Translations under genes and position numbers: made by a program
Shown here: positions 8,467 through 16,958 of the stretch, in pieces
How the letters are laid out: each line of letters starts with the position of its first letter
How positions within the stretch are numbered: position 1 is the stretch's first letter
Notes under the pieces: generated by a model
Databases searched by the model: none
What the model saw: the letters and a program-made list of their open reading frames with translations, nothing else
Told to the model about the DNA's origin: nothing
Assembly (NCBI RefSeq): GCF_000735585.1
Contig: NZ_JNNO01000005.1
Span: 60,579 to 124,578, forward strand
From: Devosia sp. LC5
GTDB lineage: Bacteria; Pseudomonadota; Alphaproteobacteria; Rhizobiales; Devosiaceae
Direction of reading: 5' to 3'
Length of the DNA: 64,000 nt

Positions 8467-8480
8467 GGAATGTTCATTCC
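8467..8480. promoter_or_regulatory. Putative IolR operator, GGAA-N6-TTCC
   Basis: GGAATGTTCATTCC, with perfect 6-base arms, matches the published palindrome GGAA-N6-TTCC bound by the RpiR-type inositol repressor IolR of Sinorhizobium meliloti. It abuts the predicted -35 of the operon. The match and its place are direct observations; binding by an IolR encoded elsewhere is inference. Confidence 0.6.
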
Positions 8481-8558
8481 AAAATGTGACAGAATGAACC
8501 GCATAAACCGCGATCAAACGGAATATTCGTGCGGCCCGAAACGTTTCAGGCGGCGAAA

Positions 8559-9590
8559 CTAGATGTTTTCGGAGACATATATGTCGAAGGGCAAGAAGGT
8601 CTGTCCGGCAGAATCGGCGGCGGGATGAGCCAGTGCGGCTGCCATCAGGCTGACAATGCTGGGACCCAGCGCGGCCAGCGGGGTGCCAATGACGGCGGTG
8701 GCGATATTGTCGGCCAAAGCCGCATGGGTCACGGGGTTGAGCTCGTTGCAGACCAGGGCGACGCGGCCCGCCATGCCCTCCTCCCGCAGGGCGGTGATAA
8801 CGCCTTCGGTGCCGCCGCCAGCGACATAAATGGCCGACAGATCGGGATGACGGCGCAGCAGGTCGAGCGTTGCTTCATGCGCGAGCGCGCCGTCTTCCAG
8901 GCTGACCTGGGTGTCGATGATCGACAGATCGGGCGCCGCCTCGCGCAGATAGGAGCGAAAGCCGATCTCGCGCATTTCATGACCATGAAAGCGGTGGCTG
9001 CCGACAAAGACCACCACCTTGCCCGGTGCCTTGGCGGATCTGGCGATCAACCAGCCTGCCGTGCGGCCGACCTTGCGATTATTGGTGCCGACATAGCCGC
9101 GCCTGATGCCGGCGGCGAAATCCGAGAGTAGCGAAAACACGGGCTTTCCAGCCGCCTCGACCTCCTGCACCGCAGCAGTGACGGCGGGATGGTCCACCGC
9201 CACCATGGCGATGGCATCAACGCGCGGGGTCATTTCGGCCAGCCGCGTGGCGATTTCACCCGGGGTCTGGTTGGCGAGGAAGGCGATGGTCGGCGTGACG
9301 CGGAATTGCGTTGGGCTGACGCTGGCCTGTTGCAGGGCCGCGGCGACATCCTGATAGAACAATTGATCCGGCCGCTGCAGCAGGAAGCCCAGCCGGTAAT
9401 GCGGCAGGTTCTGCTCGAGCCGGCGGCGGATGAGGCCGGAGCCGTGATAGCCGACCTGCTCGGCGGCGCTGAAGACGCGCTGGGCGGTTTCCTGGCGCAC
9501 CGGCAGGCGGCCATTGAGTACCCGATCGACCGTGGCGACGCTCAGATCGGCAATGCGGGCAATATCGGCAACTGTTGGGCGACGAGCCAA
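8559..9590 (-). CDS. LacI-family transcriptional regulator
   Basis: 343-residue DNA-binding repressor. The N-terminal helix-turn-helix reads TVADIARIADLSVATVDRVLNG, followed by a sugar-binding peripl_BP domain (GRTAGWLIARSAKAPGKVVV). I chose TTG at 9590 because AGGAGT lies at ideal spacing and this places the DNA-binding domain at the N-terminus as in all LacI proteins; the longer frame to 9665 adds an unlikely extension that covers the promoter. It stands between the inositol transport operon and the divergent MocDEF-like set, so it may respond to an inositol derivative and control one or both. It could activate, repress or both. Confidence 0.88.
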   Translation of the reverse strand: MARRPTVADIARIADLSVATVDRVLNGRLPVRQETAQRVFSAAEQVGYHGSGLIRRRLEQNLPHYRLGFLLQRPDQLFYQDVAAALQQASVSPTQFRVTPTIAFLANQTPGEIATRLAEMTPRVDAIAMVAVDHPAVTAAVQEVEAAGKPVFSLLSDFAAGIRRGYVGTNNRKVGRTAGWLIARSAKAPGKVVVFVGSHRFHGHEMREIGFRSYLREAAPDLSIIDTQVSLEDGALAHEATLDLLRRHPDLSAIYVAGGGTEGVITALREEGMAGRVALVCNELNPVTHAALADNIATAVIGTPLAALGPSIVSLMAAALAHPAADSAGQTFLPFDIYVSENI

Positions 9591-9632
9591 GGCGGACTCC
9601 TGCAAATTTCCATCATACGGACAAGCGCCGCA

Positions 9633-9658
9633 ATGATGGTAATGATAGAAACCATCAT
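9633..9658. promoter_or_regulatory. Candidate operator in the LacI-regulator/mocD intergenic region
   Basis: Perfect 8-base inverted repeat ATGATGGT (9633-9640) and ACCATCAT (9651-9658) around a 10-base spacer. A further CCATCAT copy is at 9610-9616. It lies between divergent start codons, so it could be the autoregulatory site of the LacI protein and the control site of the MocDEF-like genes. Confidence 0.45.
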
Positions 9659-9742
9659 GTGCCAATTGCGCAAAAGTTGCAAGTTTGCCAGCATCAAAAG
9701 CAGGGAATTCGCTAGCACACTGTTAGCATCGAGAGGCACCAA

Positions 9743-10822
9743 TTGGCCCAAACTGCGAAACGCGACTACAACCTGCTCGGCCCCAGCTCTGAAGCCGCTA
9801 TTGCCGGCGGTTTAGCCGCTGCCGAGTGGTATCACACCGAGGTTGACCGCAAGCAGATGAAGGCGCTGATGCAGCGTTCGGACGGCCCGGCGATCCGCGA
9901 TACCGTCATCTGGTTGGGGTCGATGCTGGTGCTGGCGGCGGGCGGCATCTACTTCTGGGGCAGTTGGTGGGCGGTGCCGTTTTTCCTTGGTTATGGAGTA
10001 CTTTACGGCTCGGCCTCGGACTCGCGCTGGCATGAATGCGGCCATGGCACGGCGTTCAAAACGCGGTGGATGAACAATGTCGTCTACCAGATCGCCTGCT
10101 TCATGATCATGCGCAATCCGGTGACCTGGCGCTGGAGCCATGCGCGGCACCACACCGACACGGTGATCGTCGGCCGAGACCCGGAAATCGCGGTGATGCG
10201 GCCACCCGACCTGTTCCGGGTAATCCTCAATTTCTTCGGCATTCTGGATGCCGGTTACGCCATGCTCGACATGGTGCGGAACGCAGCTGGTATTGTAACG
10301 CCGGAGGAGAAGAGCTTCATCCCTGAAATTGAGCATGCCAAGGTGATCCGCGTGGCGCGCATCTGGCTTGCTATCTATCTGGTGATAATAGCGCTTTCGC
10401 TGTGGATGGGGTCGATCCTGCCGCTGATGCTGATCGGACTGCCTCGGCTCTATGGCGCCTGGCACCATGTGCTGACCGGCCTGCTCCAGCATGGCGGGCT
10501 GGCCGACAATGTGACCGACCACCGGCTTAACTCCCGGTCGGTACTGATGAATCCGATAAGCCGCTTCATCTATTGGAACATGAACTACCATGTGGAGCAC
10601 CACATGTTTCCGATGATCCCCTATCACGCGCTGCCGCAGCTGCATGCGCTGATCAAGCACGACTTGCCGGCGCCGAACCGCTCGATCCTCGATGGCTATC
10701 GCGAGATGGTGCCGGCGTTTCTACGGCAGTTGCGAAATGAGGATTACTTCTTGAAGCGGGAGCTGCCGGCGACGGCCAAGCCGTATCGGGAGGAGCTGCA
10801 TAACGGGGTGGCGGCGGCGTGA
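9743..10822 (+). CDS. mocD: Membrane di-iron desaturase/hydroxylase, MocD-like
   Basis: Predicted integral-membrane di-iron oxygenase. The 359-residue protein has the three histidine boxes of the fatty acid desaturase/alkane hydroxylase superfamily: H97-E-C-G-H101, H133-A-R-H136-H137 and H283-V-E-H286-H287, with hydrophobic segments at about 52-95 and 205-235. TTG at 9743 follows GAGAGG. The genes for a Rieske ferredoxin and a ferredoxin reductase follow, forming a complete electron-transfer chain. In Rhizobium leguminosarum, MocD, MocE and MocF form such an oxygenase complex that demethylates the rhizopine 3-O-methyl-scyllo-inosamine. The inositol setting makes an O-methylinositol or rhizopine demethylase more likely than a fatty acid desaturase, but that alternative remains open. 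Confidence 0.75.
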   Translation: MAQTAKRDYNLLGPSSEAAIAGGLAAAEWYHTEVDRKQMKALMQRSDGPAIRDTVIWLGSMLVLAAGGIYFWGSWWAVPFFLGYGVLYGSASDSRWHECGHGTAFKTRWMNNVVYQIACFMIMRNPVTWRWSHARHHTDTVIVGRDPEIAVMRPPDLFRVILNFFGILDAGYAMLDMVRNAAGIVTPEEKSFIPEIEHAKVIRVARIWLAIYLVIIALSLWMGSILPLMLIGLPRLYGAWHHVLTGLLQHGGLADNVTDHRLNSRSVLMNPISRFIYWNMNYHVEHHMFPMIPYHALPQLHALIKHDLPAPNRSILDGYREMVPAFLRQLRNEDYFLKRELPATAKPYREELHNGVAAA

Positions 10823-10856
10823 GGTTTTTGGCCTTTGAAGTGTGGCTAGCAAGCGC

Positions 10857-11016
10857 TCCTCCCCTCTCCCCTTGAGGGAGAAGGTGCCCGAAAGGCGGAT
10901 GAGGGGTCTGCCTCCGCAAGCATTGAAGCATGGGCGGGCGCAGGACCCCTCACCCCGTAATTTCTTCTGAACGAAGAAATTACGGTCCCTCTCCCTCAAG
11001 GGGCGAGGGGAAGCAG
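10857..11016. repeat. Palindromic repeat, family C copy 1 (before mocE)
   Basis: Arms of the type CTCCCCTTGAGGGAG and GAGAAGGTGCCCGAAAGG at the left are mirrored by CCCTCTCCCTCAAGGGG at the right, with an inner hairpin where AATTTCTTC pairs with GAAGAAATT. It fills most of the gap between the desaturase and ferredoxin genes. A second copy lies after the ferredoxin gene. It may reduce read-through or stabilise segments of the mocDEF message. Confidence 0.75.
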
Positions 11017-11039
11017 ACTAAGAGTTTTGAGGATGACAA

Positions 11040-11351
11040 ATGACCGAATGGATTGAGGCTTGTGGGGCCGGCGATGTGGACGAGGAGGATGTGATCCGCT
11101 TCGACCATGAGGGGCGGGTTTATGCGATTTATCGCAGTCCGGAGGACCGGTATTTTGCCACGGATGGGCTGTGCACGCATGAGCAGATCAGCCTGGCCGA
11201 TGGGCTGGTGATGGACGACATCATCGAATGCCCCAAGCATAATGGGCGGTTCAATTACAAGACCGGCGAGGCCAAGGGCGCGCCGGTATGCGTGAACTTG
11301 CGGACCTACCCGGTGAGGGTTGAAGGCGGGATGGTGTTTATCGAGGTGTAG
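11040..11351 (+). CDS. mocE: Rieske [2Fe-2S] ferredoxin, MocE family
   Basis: Small soluble electron carrier of 103 residues. The Rieske cluster ligands are visible as C45-x-H47 and C64-x-x-H67 (CTHEQ and CPKHNGRF), the spacing of bacterial Rieske ferredoxins. ATG at 11040 follows GAGGA. It should shuttle electrons from the downstream reductase to the upstream di-iron enzyme. The gene is bracketed by two family C palindromic repeats, which separates it physically from both partners although all three face the same way. Confidence 0.85.
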   Translation: MTEWIEACGAGDVDEEDVIRFDHEGRVYAIYRSPEDRYFATDGLCTHEQISLADGLVMDDIIECPKHNGRFNYKTGEAKGAPVCVNLRTYPVRVEGGMVFIEV

Positions 11352-11366
11352 GCACCAGCATCGGAG

Positions 11367-11511
11367 TCCCCTCACCCTGGATTTCTGCTGAACGCAGAAA
11401 TCCTGTCCCTCTCCCACAAGGGGCGAGGGTGGACCCGGTGGACGTCCATGCGCTGCGCCCATCCTTCTCCCCTCGTGGGAGAAGGTGCCCGAAGGGCGGA
11501 TGAGGGGGACT
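11367..11511. repeat. Palindromic repeat, family C copy 2 (after mocE)
   Basis: Mirrors copy 1 in reverse order: CCCTCACCCT with an inner hairpin (GATTTCTGC pairing with GCAGAAATC), then CTCCCACAAGGGGCGAGGG, then TCCCCTCGTGGGAGAAGGTG and CGGATGAGGGG. The two copies lie in opposite orientation on either side of mocE. Confidence 0.75.
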
Positions 11512-11523
11512 TTGGAGGACGAT

Positions 11524-12753
11524 ATGAGCCAGCATTATGTGATCGTCGGCGCCGGAGAAGCAGGGGCACGGGCGGCCGTGGCGCTGCGGGAGCAGGGTTT
11601 TGCGGGCGATGTGACGCTGGTGGGTGGGGAGACCCATCTGCCCTATGAACGGCCACCATTGAGCAAGGAGGGCATGCTGGCGGAGCTGTTTGCGGCCAAG
11701 ACGATCGCGACGGCGGAGCGGCTGGCTGAGGCGGGTATTGCGTTTCGTGGCGGGTTTGCCGTTACGAGGATTGATCGGGAAAGCAAGCGGCTGGAGGGCG
11801 TGGATGGCCGCGCCATCGGCTATGACAAATTGCTGCTGGCGACGGGGGCTGCACCGCGGCGATTGCCGGGCGTGGAGGGCGCGCGGGTAGTCTATCTGCG
11901 GACGATCGAGGATGCACTGCTTCTACGCGAGGCGCTGGTCACGGGCAGGCATTTGGCTGTCATTGGTGGCGGATTTATCGGGCTGGAGCTGGCGGCGAGT
12001 GCGCGGCTGCGCGGGGCTGATGTGACGCTGATCGAGGCCCTGCCCAGGCTGTTGTCGCGCGGGGTGCCAGAGGCAATGGCGCGGCAGATCGAGGCGCGGC
12101 ACGTGGCGGGCGGGGTGACGCTGGTGTTTGGCGATGGGATTGCCGCGATTGCCAGCGGGCCGGACAGCGCTGTGGTGACACTGGCGAGCGGGCGGCGGAT
12201 CGAGGCCGATCTGGTACTGGTGGGTATCGGAGCCGTGCCCAATGTGGCGCTGGCGGAGGCAGCTGGGTTGGCGGTCGAGAATGGGATCGCTGTGGATCGG
12301 CATCTGGCGACAGGAGACGCAGATATTTTTGCGGCGGGGGATTGTTGCTCGTTTCCGCTGCAGATTTATGGCGGGCGGCGGGTACGGCTCGAAAGCTGGC
12401 GCAATGCGCAGGATCAGGGGAATCTGGCGGCCCTGAACATGCTGGGCGCGGGTGAGGCGGTTTCGAGCGTGCCGTGGTTCTGGTCGGATCAGTATGAGCT
12501 GACGCTGCAGATTGCGGGGCTGAGCGACGAGGGCATCAGAACCGTCCGGCGTGATCTAGGGGATGGTGCGAGTATTCTGTTTCACCTCGCGAATGATGGG
12601 CGATTGGTGGCGGCGAGCGGGCTGGGTGTGGGGAATGCGGTGGCGCGGGATATTCGATTGGCGGAGATGCTGATTGGCAAGAGTGCGCGGCCGGATGTGG
12701 CGGCACTGGGGGATGCGGGGGTGAAGTTGAAGGAGTTGCTGGCGGCGGCTTAG
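11524..12753 (+). CDS. mocF: FAD-dependent ferredoxin reductase, MocF-like
   Basis: 409-residue NAD(P)H:ferredoxin reductase of the putidaredoxin-reductase type. It has an N-terminal FAD motif (VIVGAGEAGARAA), the PYERPPLSK stretch typical of the family, a central NAD motif (AVIGGGFIGLELAAS), a second FAD contact (IFAAGDCC) and a C-terminal domain. The ATG at 11524 follows GGAGGA; a longer frame begins in repeat C. It should reduce the upstream Rieske ferredoxin and thus supply the di-iron enzyme. Confidence 0.85.
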   Translation: MSQHYVIVGAGEAGARAAVALREQGFAGDVTLVGGETHLPYERPPLSKEGMLAELFAAKTIATAERLAEAGIAFRGGFAVTRIDRESKRLEGVDGRAIGYDKLLLATGAAPRRLPGVEGARVVYLRTIEDALLLREALVTGRHLAVIGGGFIGLELAASARLRGADVTLIEALPRLLSRGVPEAMARQIEARHVAGGVTLVFGDGIAAIASGPDSAVVTLASGRRIEADLVLVGIGAVPNVALAEAAGLAVENGIAVDRHLATGDADIFAAGDCCSFPLQIYGGRRVRLESWRNAQDQGNLAALNMLGAGEAVSSVPWFWSDQYELTLQIAGLSDEGIRTVRRDLGDGASILFHLANDGRLVAASGLGVGNAVARDIRLAEMLIGKSARPDVAALGDAGVKLKELLAAA

Positions 12754-12766
12754 ATTTCTTGGGGCC

Positions 12767-13312
12767 CTACCCCTTGCCGGCTTTCGCCTTGGCTTCGGTC
12801 ATCCAGCCGCTGAAGCGCTGGAAGAGGCGGGCGAAGGTGACGAGGTCTTCTTCGGGCCAATCGCCCAGGGCTTCGGCGAAAATGCGCCATTTGTAGGCGC
12901 GGATGACGGCGCCGTGGCGTTGGCCGAGTTCGGTGAGTTCGAGGCCGGTGCGGCGGGCATCCGACTGGGAAGCGACGCGGCGCACAATGCCTTTATCCAC
13001 GGCGTCGGCCACGATGCGGCTGGCGCGGGAGGGATCGACATTGAGGCGTTCGGCGATAAGGCCGACCGTGGCCTCGCCACCTTCGATGGCACAAAGCTCG
13101 AGCGCGCCGAGGATTTCGAGGTCCGCAATATCGATATTAGGCCCAAGGTCACGCAGGGCCATGCGGCCCATTTCCCGGCGCTGCATGGAGCGGCGGATAT
13201 GGATCATGACGTGGTCGATATCCATGGTCGCCTGCGCCGCGGCGGGGCTCAGCCCTAGCCCGATGAGGTGGGCAAGGTGGCTTTCGCGGGCGTCGCTCTC
13301 AGATTTGGCCAT
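12767..13312 (-). CDS. MarR-family regulator of adjacent MFS pump
   Basis: 181-residue winged-helix regulator; the DNA-binding region is GLIAERLNVDPSRASRIVADAVDKGIV with the beta-wing residues SQSDARRTG. ATG at 13312 is preferred because the alternative ATG at 13331-13333 lies inside the operator. It diverges from an MFS transporter, the usual arrangement of a drug-responsive repressor with its pump. It ends just after mocF on the opposite strand. Confidence 0.88.
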   Translation of the reverse strand: MAKSESDARESHLAHLIGLGLSPAAAQATMDIDHVMIHIRRSMQRREMGRMALRDLGPNIDIADLEILGALELCAIEGGEATVGLIAERLNVDPSRASRIVADAVDKGIVRRVASQSDARRTGLELTELGQRHGAVIRAYKWRIFAEALGDWPEEDLVTFARLFQRFSGWMTEAKAKAGKG

Positions 13313-13331
13313 GCTGTTCCATGCTTTTATC

Positions 13332-13354
13332 ATATATGTGCTATTGACATATAT
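13332..13354. promoter_or_regulatory. MarR-type operator between divergent marR and MFS genes
   Basis: Perfect inverted repeat ATATATGT (13332-13339) and ACATATAT (13347-13354) with a 7-base spacer, the size expected for a MarR dimer. The plus-strand -35-like TTGACA (13344-13349) lies within it, so binding would block MFS transcription. Confidence 0.7.
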
Positions 13355-13397
13355 ATGACTCTAGCACAGTTTGGCGCAAATTCAACAGGTGACCGCC

Positions 13398-14930
13398 ATG
13401 ACTGCCGCAGCTCCCGTCCTCACACATCGCCGCAAGATGGTGATCTATGTCCTGGTGCTGGTGGGCATGTTCATGGCCTCGCTCGACATGCAGATCGTGG
13501 CGACGGCGCTGCCGACCATTGCAGCGGATTTGGGCAAGCTCGAACTGTTTGGCTGGGTGGGCGCGGCCTATCTGCTGGCGACGGCGGCAGTGACGCCCTT
13601 TTACGGCAAGCTGGGCGACCTATTTGGGCGCAAGAAGGTGTTCATGGTGGCGATCGGGCTGTTCGTGATCGGCTCGCTGGCCTGCGGTTTTGCCTGGTCG
13701 ATGGAAAGCCTGATTGCGGCCCGCGTGTTGCAGGGGCTGGGCGGCGGCGGGCTGATGACCTCGGCTTTCGGGATTATCGCGGACCTGTTCGAGCCGCGCG
13801 AGCGGGCGAAATACCAGGGCTATAGCTCGGCGGTGTTCACCCTGTCGGGGCTGATCGGGCCGGTGGCGGGCGGGGTGATCAGCCAGGCGATCGGCTGGGA
13901 ATATATCTTTCTGATCAACCTGCCGATCGGCGTTGCGGTGATCGCCGTGCTGGCATTGGTAATGCCAAGTTTTGAGACCGGGCGGCAGCCAAGCATTGAT
14001 TATCCGGGCGGCCTGCTGCTGGCGGGCGCGGTGACGGCGACGGTGTTCTGGGCCGAGGAGGCGCTGGGCGGCGGCTATGGCGGGGTGATGGTTTACCTGC
14101 TGCCGGTGATCGCGCTTGCGGCGCTTGCCGCCTTTGTATTGGTGGAAAAGCGAGCCGTGGAGCCGATCGTACCGCTGCATGTGCTGGGAAACCGGACGAT
14201 TGCGCTGGCGCTGGTGATTTCGGTAATTTCGGGCGTGGCGACGCTGGGCATGCTCAATTATTTCGCGCTGTTCCTGCAGACGGTGACCGGGCTGCCGCCA
14301 GCTTATGCAGGGCTGCTGTTTTTGCCCTCGTCAGTAGGCTCGCTCGTGGCCTCGATCGGCACTGGCTATATCGTGGCGCGGACGGGGCGGTATAAGCCAT
14401 TTCCGGTGGCGGCGATGGCGCTGGGCATTTTGGTGATGCTGGGCTTTGCCATGGTGCATGCGAGTACGCCGATCTGGGTGATCGGGGTTTTGATGTTCTT
14501 CTTCTCGTTCAGCATCGGGCTGCAGATGCAGACGCTGATGGTGGCCGTGCAATCTTCGGCGCCACGCCGGGATGTGGGCGCGGCGACCGGGACGCTGACA
14601 CTGGCGAGGATGATCGGGGCTTCGCTGGGGCTGGCGGCTAATGGCGGAATTCTGACCGCAGGGTTGTTGCGGGGCCAGACCGGGATCTCGGCGGAGACGC
14701 TGGCCGTGATGCCCGGGACGATGAGCGAGATGACGCCGGCGGCGATCGCCACCCTGCCCGCGGCCGCGGCGCAGGAAGTGGTCGAGGTGTTCGCGACGGC
14801 GTTTGGCTCGGTGTTTTACTTTGCCGCGGGGCTGTTTGCCGTGGGGCTGATCTGTGCGCTGTTCGTGGAGAACAAGAAGCTGGAGCAGCATGCGGCAGAG
14901 CCCGGGCCGCAGGTGGCCGTGGCCGAATAA
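13398..14930 (+). CDS. MFS drug efflux transporter (DHA2, 14-segment type)
   Basis: 510-residue inner-membrane transporter. It opens with a basic stretch (THRRKM) and a helix with the DHA2 motif-D form MFMASLDMQIVATALPTIA; motif A is YGKLGDLFGRKK and motif C-like GLIGPVAGGVI. About 14 hydrophobic segments are visible. ATG at 13398 with AGGTGA upstream is chosen over TTG at 13371. The divergent MarR gene and shared operator suggest induction by a toxic compound. Confidence 0.88.
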   Translation: MTAAAPVLTHRRKMVIYVLVLVGMFMASLDMQIVATALPTIAADLGKLELFGWVGAAYLLATAAVTPFYGKLGDLFGRKKVFMVAIGLFVIGSLACGFAWSMESLIAARVLQGLGGGGLMTSAFGIIADLFEPRERAKYQGYSSAVFTLSGLIGPVAGGVISQAIGWEYIFLINLPIGVAVIAVLALVMPSFETGRQPSIDYPGGLLLAGAVTATVFWAEEALGGGYGGVMVYLLPVIALAALAAFVLVEKRAVEPIVPLHVLGNRTIALALVISVISGVATLGMLNYFALFLQTVTGLPPAYAGLLFLPSSVGSLVASIGTGYIVARTGRYKPFPVAAMALGILVMLGFAMVHASTPIWVIGVLMFFFSFSIGLQMQTLMVAVQSSAPRRDVGAATGTLTLARMIGASLGLAANGGILTAGLLRGQTGISAETLAVMPGTMSEMTPAAIATLPAAAAQEVVEVFATAFGSVFYFAAGLFAVGLICALFVENKKLEQHAAEPGPQVAVAE

Positions 14931-14951
14931 GCGGCTGGCTGGTCGGCCCGC

Positions 14952-15407
14952 TCAGGTCTCCCGGGCGCGTTCCAGGATGCGTTTGCATTCGAGGAGTTCG
15001 CGCAGGACGTCGGAGAGTTTGTCGCGGGATTCGCGGTCGAGGGCGGGGCTGGCCTGCATGACGGCTTCTTCGATTTCGGCTTCGTCGCCGGCTTCTTCGG
15101 CCATTTCGATCAGGGGGAGCAGCTCTTCGACCGGACGGCCTTCGCCGACGGCGATGACATAGCGGCTACCCTGATCCTTGAGGATGCGCTGCACGCCCTT
15201 GATGGTGAAACCCTGATCATAGAGCAGGTGACGGATGCCGCGGAGCAGGAGCACGTCTTCGGGACGATAGTAACGACGGCCGCCGCCGCGCTTCAGCGGC
15301 TTGATGGTCGCGAACCTGGTCTCCCAGAAGCGCAGGACATGCTGTGGCAGGTCGAGCTCTTCGGCTGCTTCAGAGATGGTCCGGAATGCGTCTGGTGACT
15401 TATCCAC
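14952..15407 (-). CDS. MerR-family transcriptional regulator
   Basis: 151-residue protein with an N-terminal MerR helix-turn-helix ([19 protein letters not shown] and [19 protein letters not shown]) and a Glu-rich C-terminal helix. It has no metal-binding cysteines. In rhizobia this MerR-like gene lies after plsX-fabH-ihfA, as here. Its target is unknown. Confidence 0.88.
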   Translation of the reverse strand: MDKSPDAFRTISEAAEELDLPQHVLRFWETRFATIKPLKRGGGRRYYRPEDVLLLRGIRHLLYDQGFTIKGVQRILKDQGSRYVIAVGEGRPVEELLPLIEMAEEAGDEAEIEEAVMQASPALDRESRDKLSDVLRELLECKRILERARET

Positions 15408-15434
15408 GGTGGGCCATAGACTCGCTGAAATGCC

Positions 15435-15746
15435 TTATTTTCCAGCGCTGACCATAGACTTGTTGATTTTGGACTTCAACACGTTGCTGGGTTTGAACAC
15501 AAGAACCTGCCGCGGGAGGATCGGAACCTCCTCGCCAGTCTTGGGATTGCGGCCGATCCGCTCGTTTTTCGAGCGCACCTGAAACGAGCCGAAAGATGAC
15601 AATTTGACATTGGCGCCCGTGATCAGGGCATCGCCGATCAGCTCGAGCACGCGCTCCACCAACTCGGCCGACTCAGTTCGAGAAAGCCCGACGCTGCCGT
15701 AAACCGCTTCAGCCAGATCTGCCCGTGTTACCGTCTTCTGCGTCAT
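15435..15746 (-). CDS. ihfA: Integration host factor subunit alpha
   Basis: 103-residue nucleoid protein of the HU/IHF family which bends DNA as a heterodimer with IhfB. It has the arm motif [14 protein letters not shown] with the conserved proline, and [11 protein letters not shown] at the start. ATG at 15746 with GGGGG upstream gives the standard length; the frame open to 15851 is not conserved in length. It follows fabH on the same strand. Confidence 0.93.
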   Translation of the reverse strand: MTQKTVTRADLAEAVYGSVGLSRTESAELVERVLELIGDALITGANVKLSSFGSFQVRSKNERIGRNPKTGEEVPILPRQVLVFKPSNVLKSKINKSMVSAGK

Positions 15747-15980
15747 TCGCACCCCCGTGTTGCCAACAGGGTCAAATCCCCCAGGCCGGGACGACCAATG
15801 GCCTCCCTGATACACTTGTTCCGGCACCGCTCCCCAAGAGCTGTGCCACACTGCGGGATCCTTCCCTACGCCCCGGCGCTTCCTGCCAATCCATCGAGGG
15901 GCAGATTTCTGCGCGAGGTTTCCTCCGACGGCGTGGAGACTAACGCCTTGAAACGGTTGAGGTCAATGCGCGCTTCGGGG

Positions 15981-16958
15981 TTACCAGCGAATAAGGGAGG
16001 CGCCCCAGGTGAAACCACCGCCCATGGCTTCAAGCATGACCAGATCGCCCTGCTTGATGCGGCCATCGGCCACCGCAGCGCTGAGCGCCAGCGGCACGGA
16101 GGCCGCCGAGGTATTGGCGTGGCGATCGACCGTAACGACCACCTTTTCGGGTGGCAGGCCCAGCTTGGCCCCTGCCCCATCGATAATACGGCGGTTGGCC
16201 TGGTGTGGCACGAACCAGTCGAGATCGGCCACGGTATAGCCGGTTTTCTCGAGGGTCGCGTAGACCACGTCGGTGATCTTGCCCACGGCGTGGCGGAAAA
16301 CTTCGGGGCCCTGCATGTGGACATGGCCGGTGGTGCCGGTGGAGGACGGGCCGCCATCGACATAGAGCTTGTCCCAATGGTGGCCGTCGGAGCGCAGCGC
16401 CGAGGCGAGCACACCACGTTCGGGCGCATCGTCGGCAAGCTCGACACGCTCCAGAATCGCAGCGCCGGCGCCATCGCCGAACAGCACGCAGGTGGTGCGG
16501 TCGGTCCAATCGAGCAAGCGCGAGAAGGTTTCGGCGCCGATGACCAGAGCGCGATTGGCGAGGCCGTTCTTGAGGTAGCTATCGGCAGTGGCGACGCCAT
16601 AAACGAAGCCCGAGCACACGGCCTGGATATCGAAGGCCATGCCGTGATGCATGCCCAGCTTCATCTGTACCAGAGTGGCGGCGGCCGGAAAGGTGTAATC
16701 GGGCGTAGTAGTGGCGACGATGATCAGATCGATCTCGTCCGGCGTGACGCCGGCATTGGCCATGGCCTGGCGGGCCGCCTCGACGGCGAGATCAGAGGTG
16801 AACTGACCTTCGGCCGCGATATGGCGCTCCTTGATGCCAACACGCTGCTGAATCCACTCATCGGACGTGTCGACCATAGTGGCCAACTCGGCATTGGTAA
16901 GGATTCGCTCAGGGAGATACCCGCCGACACCGCGGATGATGGAACGCGTCTTGGTCAC
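15981..16958 (-). CDS. fabH: Beta-ketoacyl-ACP synthase III (FabH)
   Basis: 325-residue condensing enzyme that starts type II fatty acid synthesis by joining acetyl-CoA to malonyl-ACP. The catalytic triad is visible as Cys in [10 protein letters not shown], His in VPHQANRRI and Asn in RHANTSAAS. Its ATG overlaps the plsX stop by 4 bases, so the two are translationally coupled, a common order in bacteria. Confidence 0.96.
   Translation of the reverse strand: MTKTRSIIRGVGGYLPERILTNAELATMVDTSDEWIQQRVGIKERHIAAEGQFTSDLAVEAARQAMANAGVTPDEIDLIIVATTTPDYTFPAAATLVQMKLGMHHGMAFDIQAVCSGFVYGVATADSYLKNGLANRALVIGAETFSRLLDWTDRTTCVLFGDGAGAAILERVELADDAPERGVLASALRSDGHHWDKLYVDGGPSSTGTTGHVHMQGPEVFRHAVGKITDVVYATLEKTGYTVADLDWFVPHQANRRIIDGAGAKLGLPPEKVVVTVDRHANTSAASVPLALSAAVADGRIKQGDLVMLEAMGGGFTWGASLIRW

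Noticed and set aside
9743..10822. Plain fatty acid desaturase as the first call
   Set aside because: The His boxes alone allow it, but the Rieske ferredoxin and reductase partners and the inositol setting fit MocD better; kept as an alternative.
10840..11520. CRISPR-like repeat spacing around mocE
   Set aside because: Only two copies in opposite orientation, imperfect and much longer than CRISPR repeats; no cas genes.
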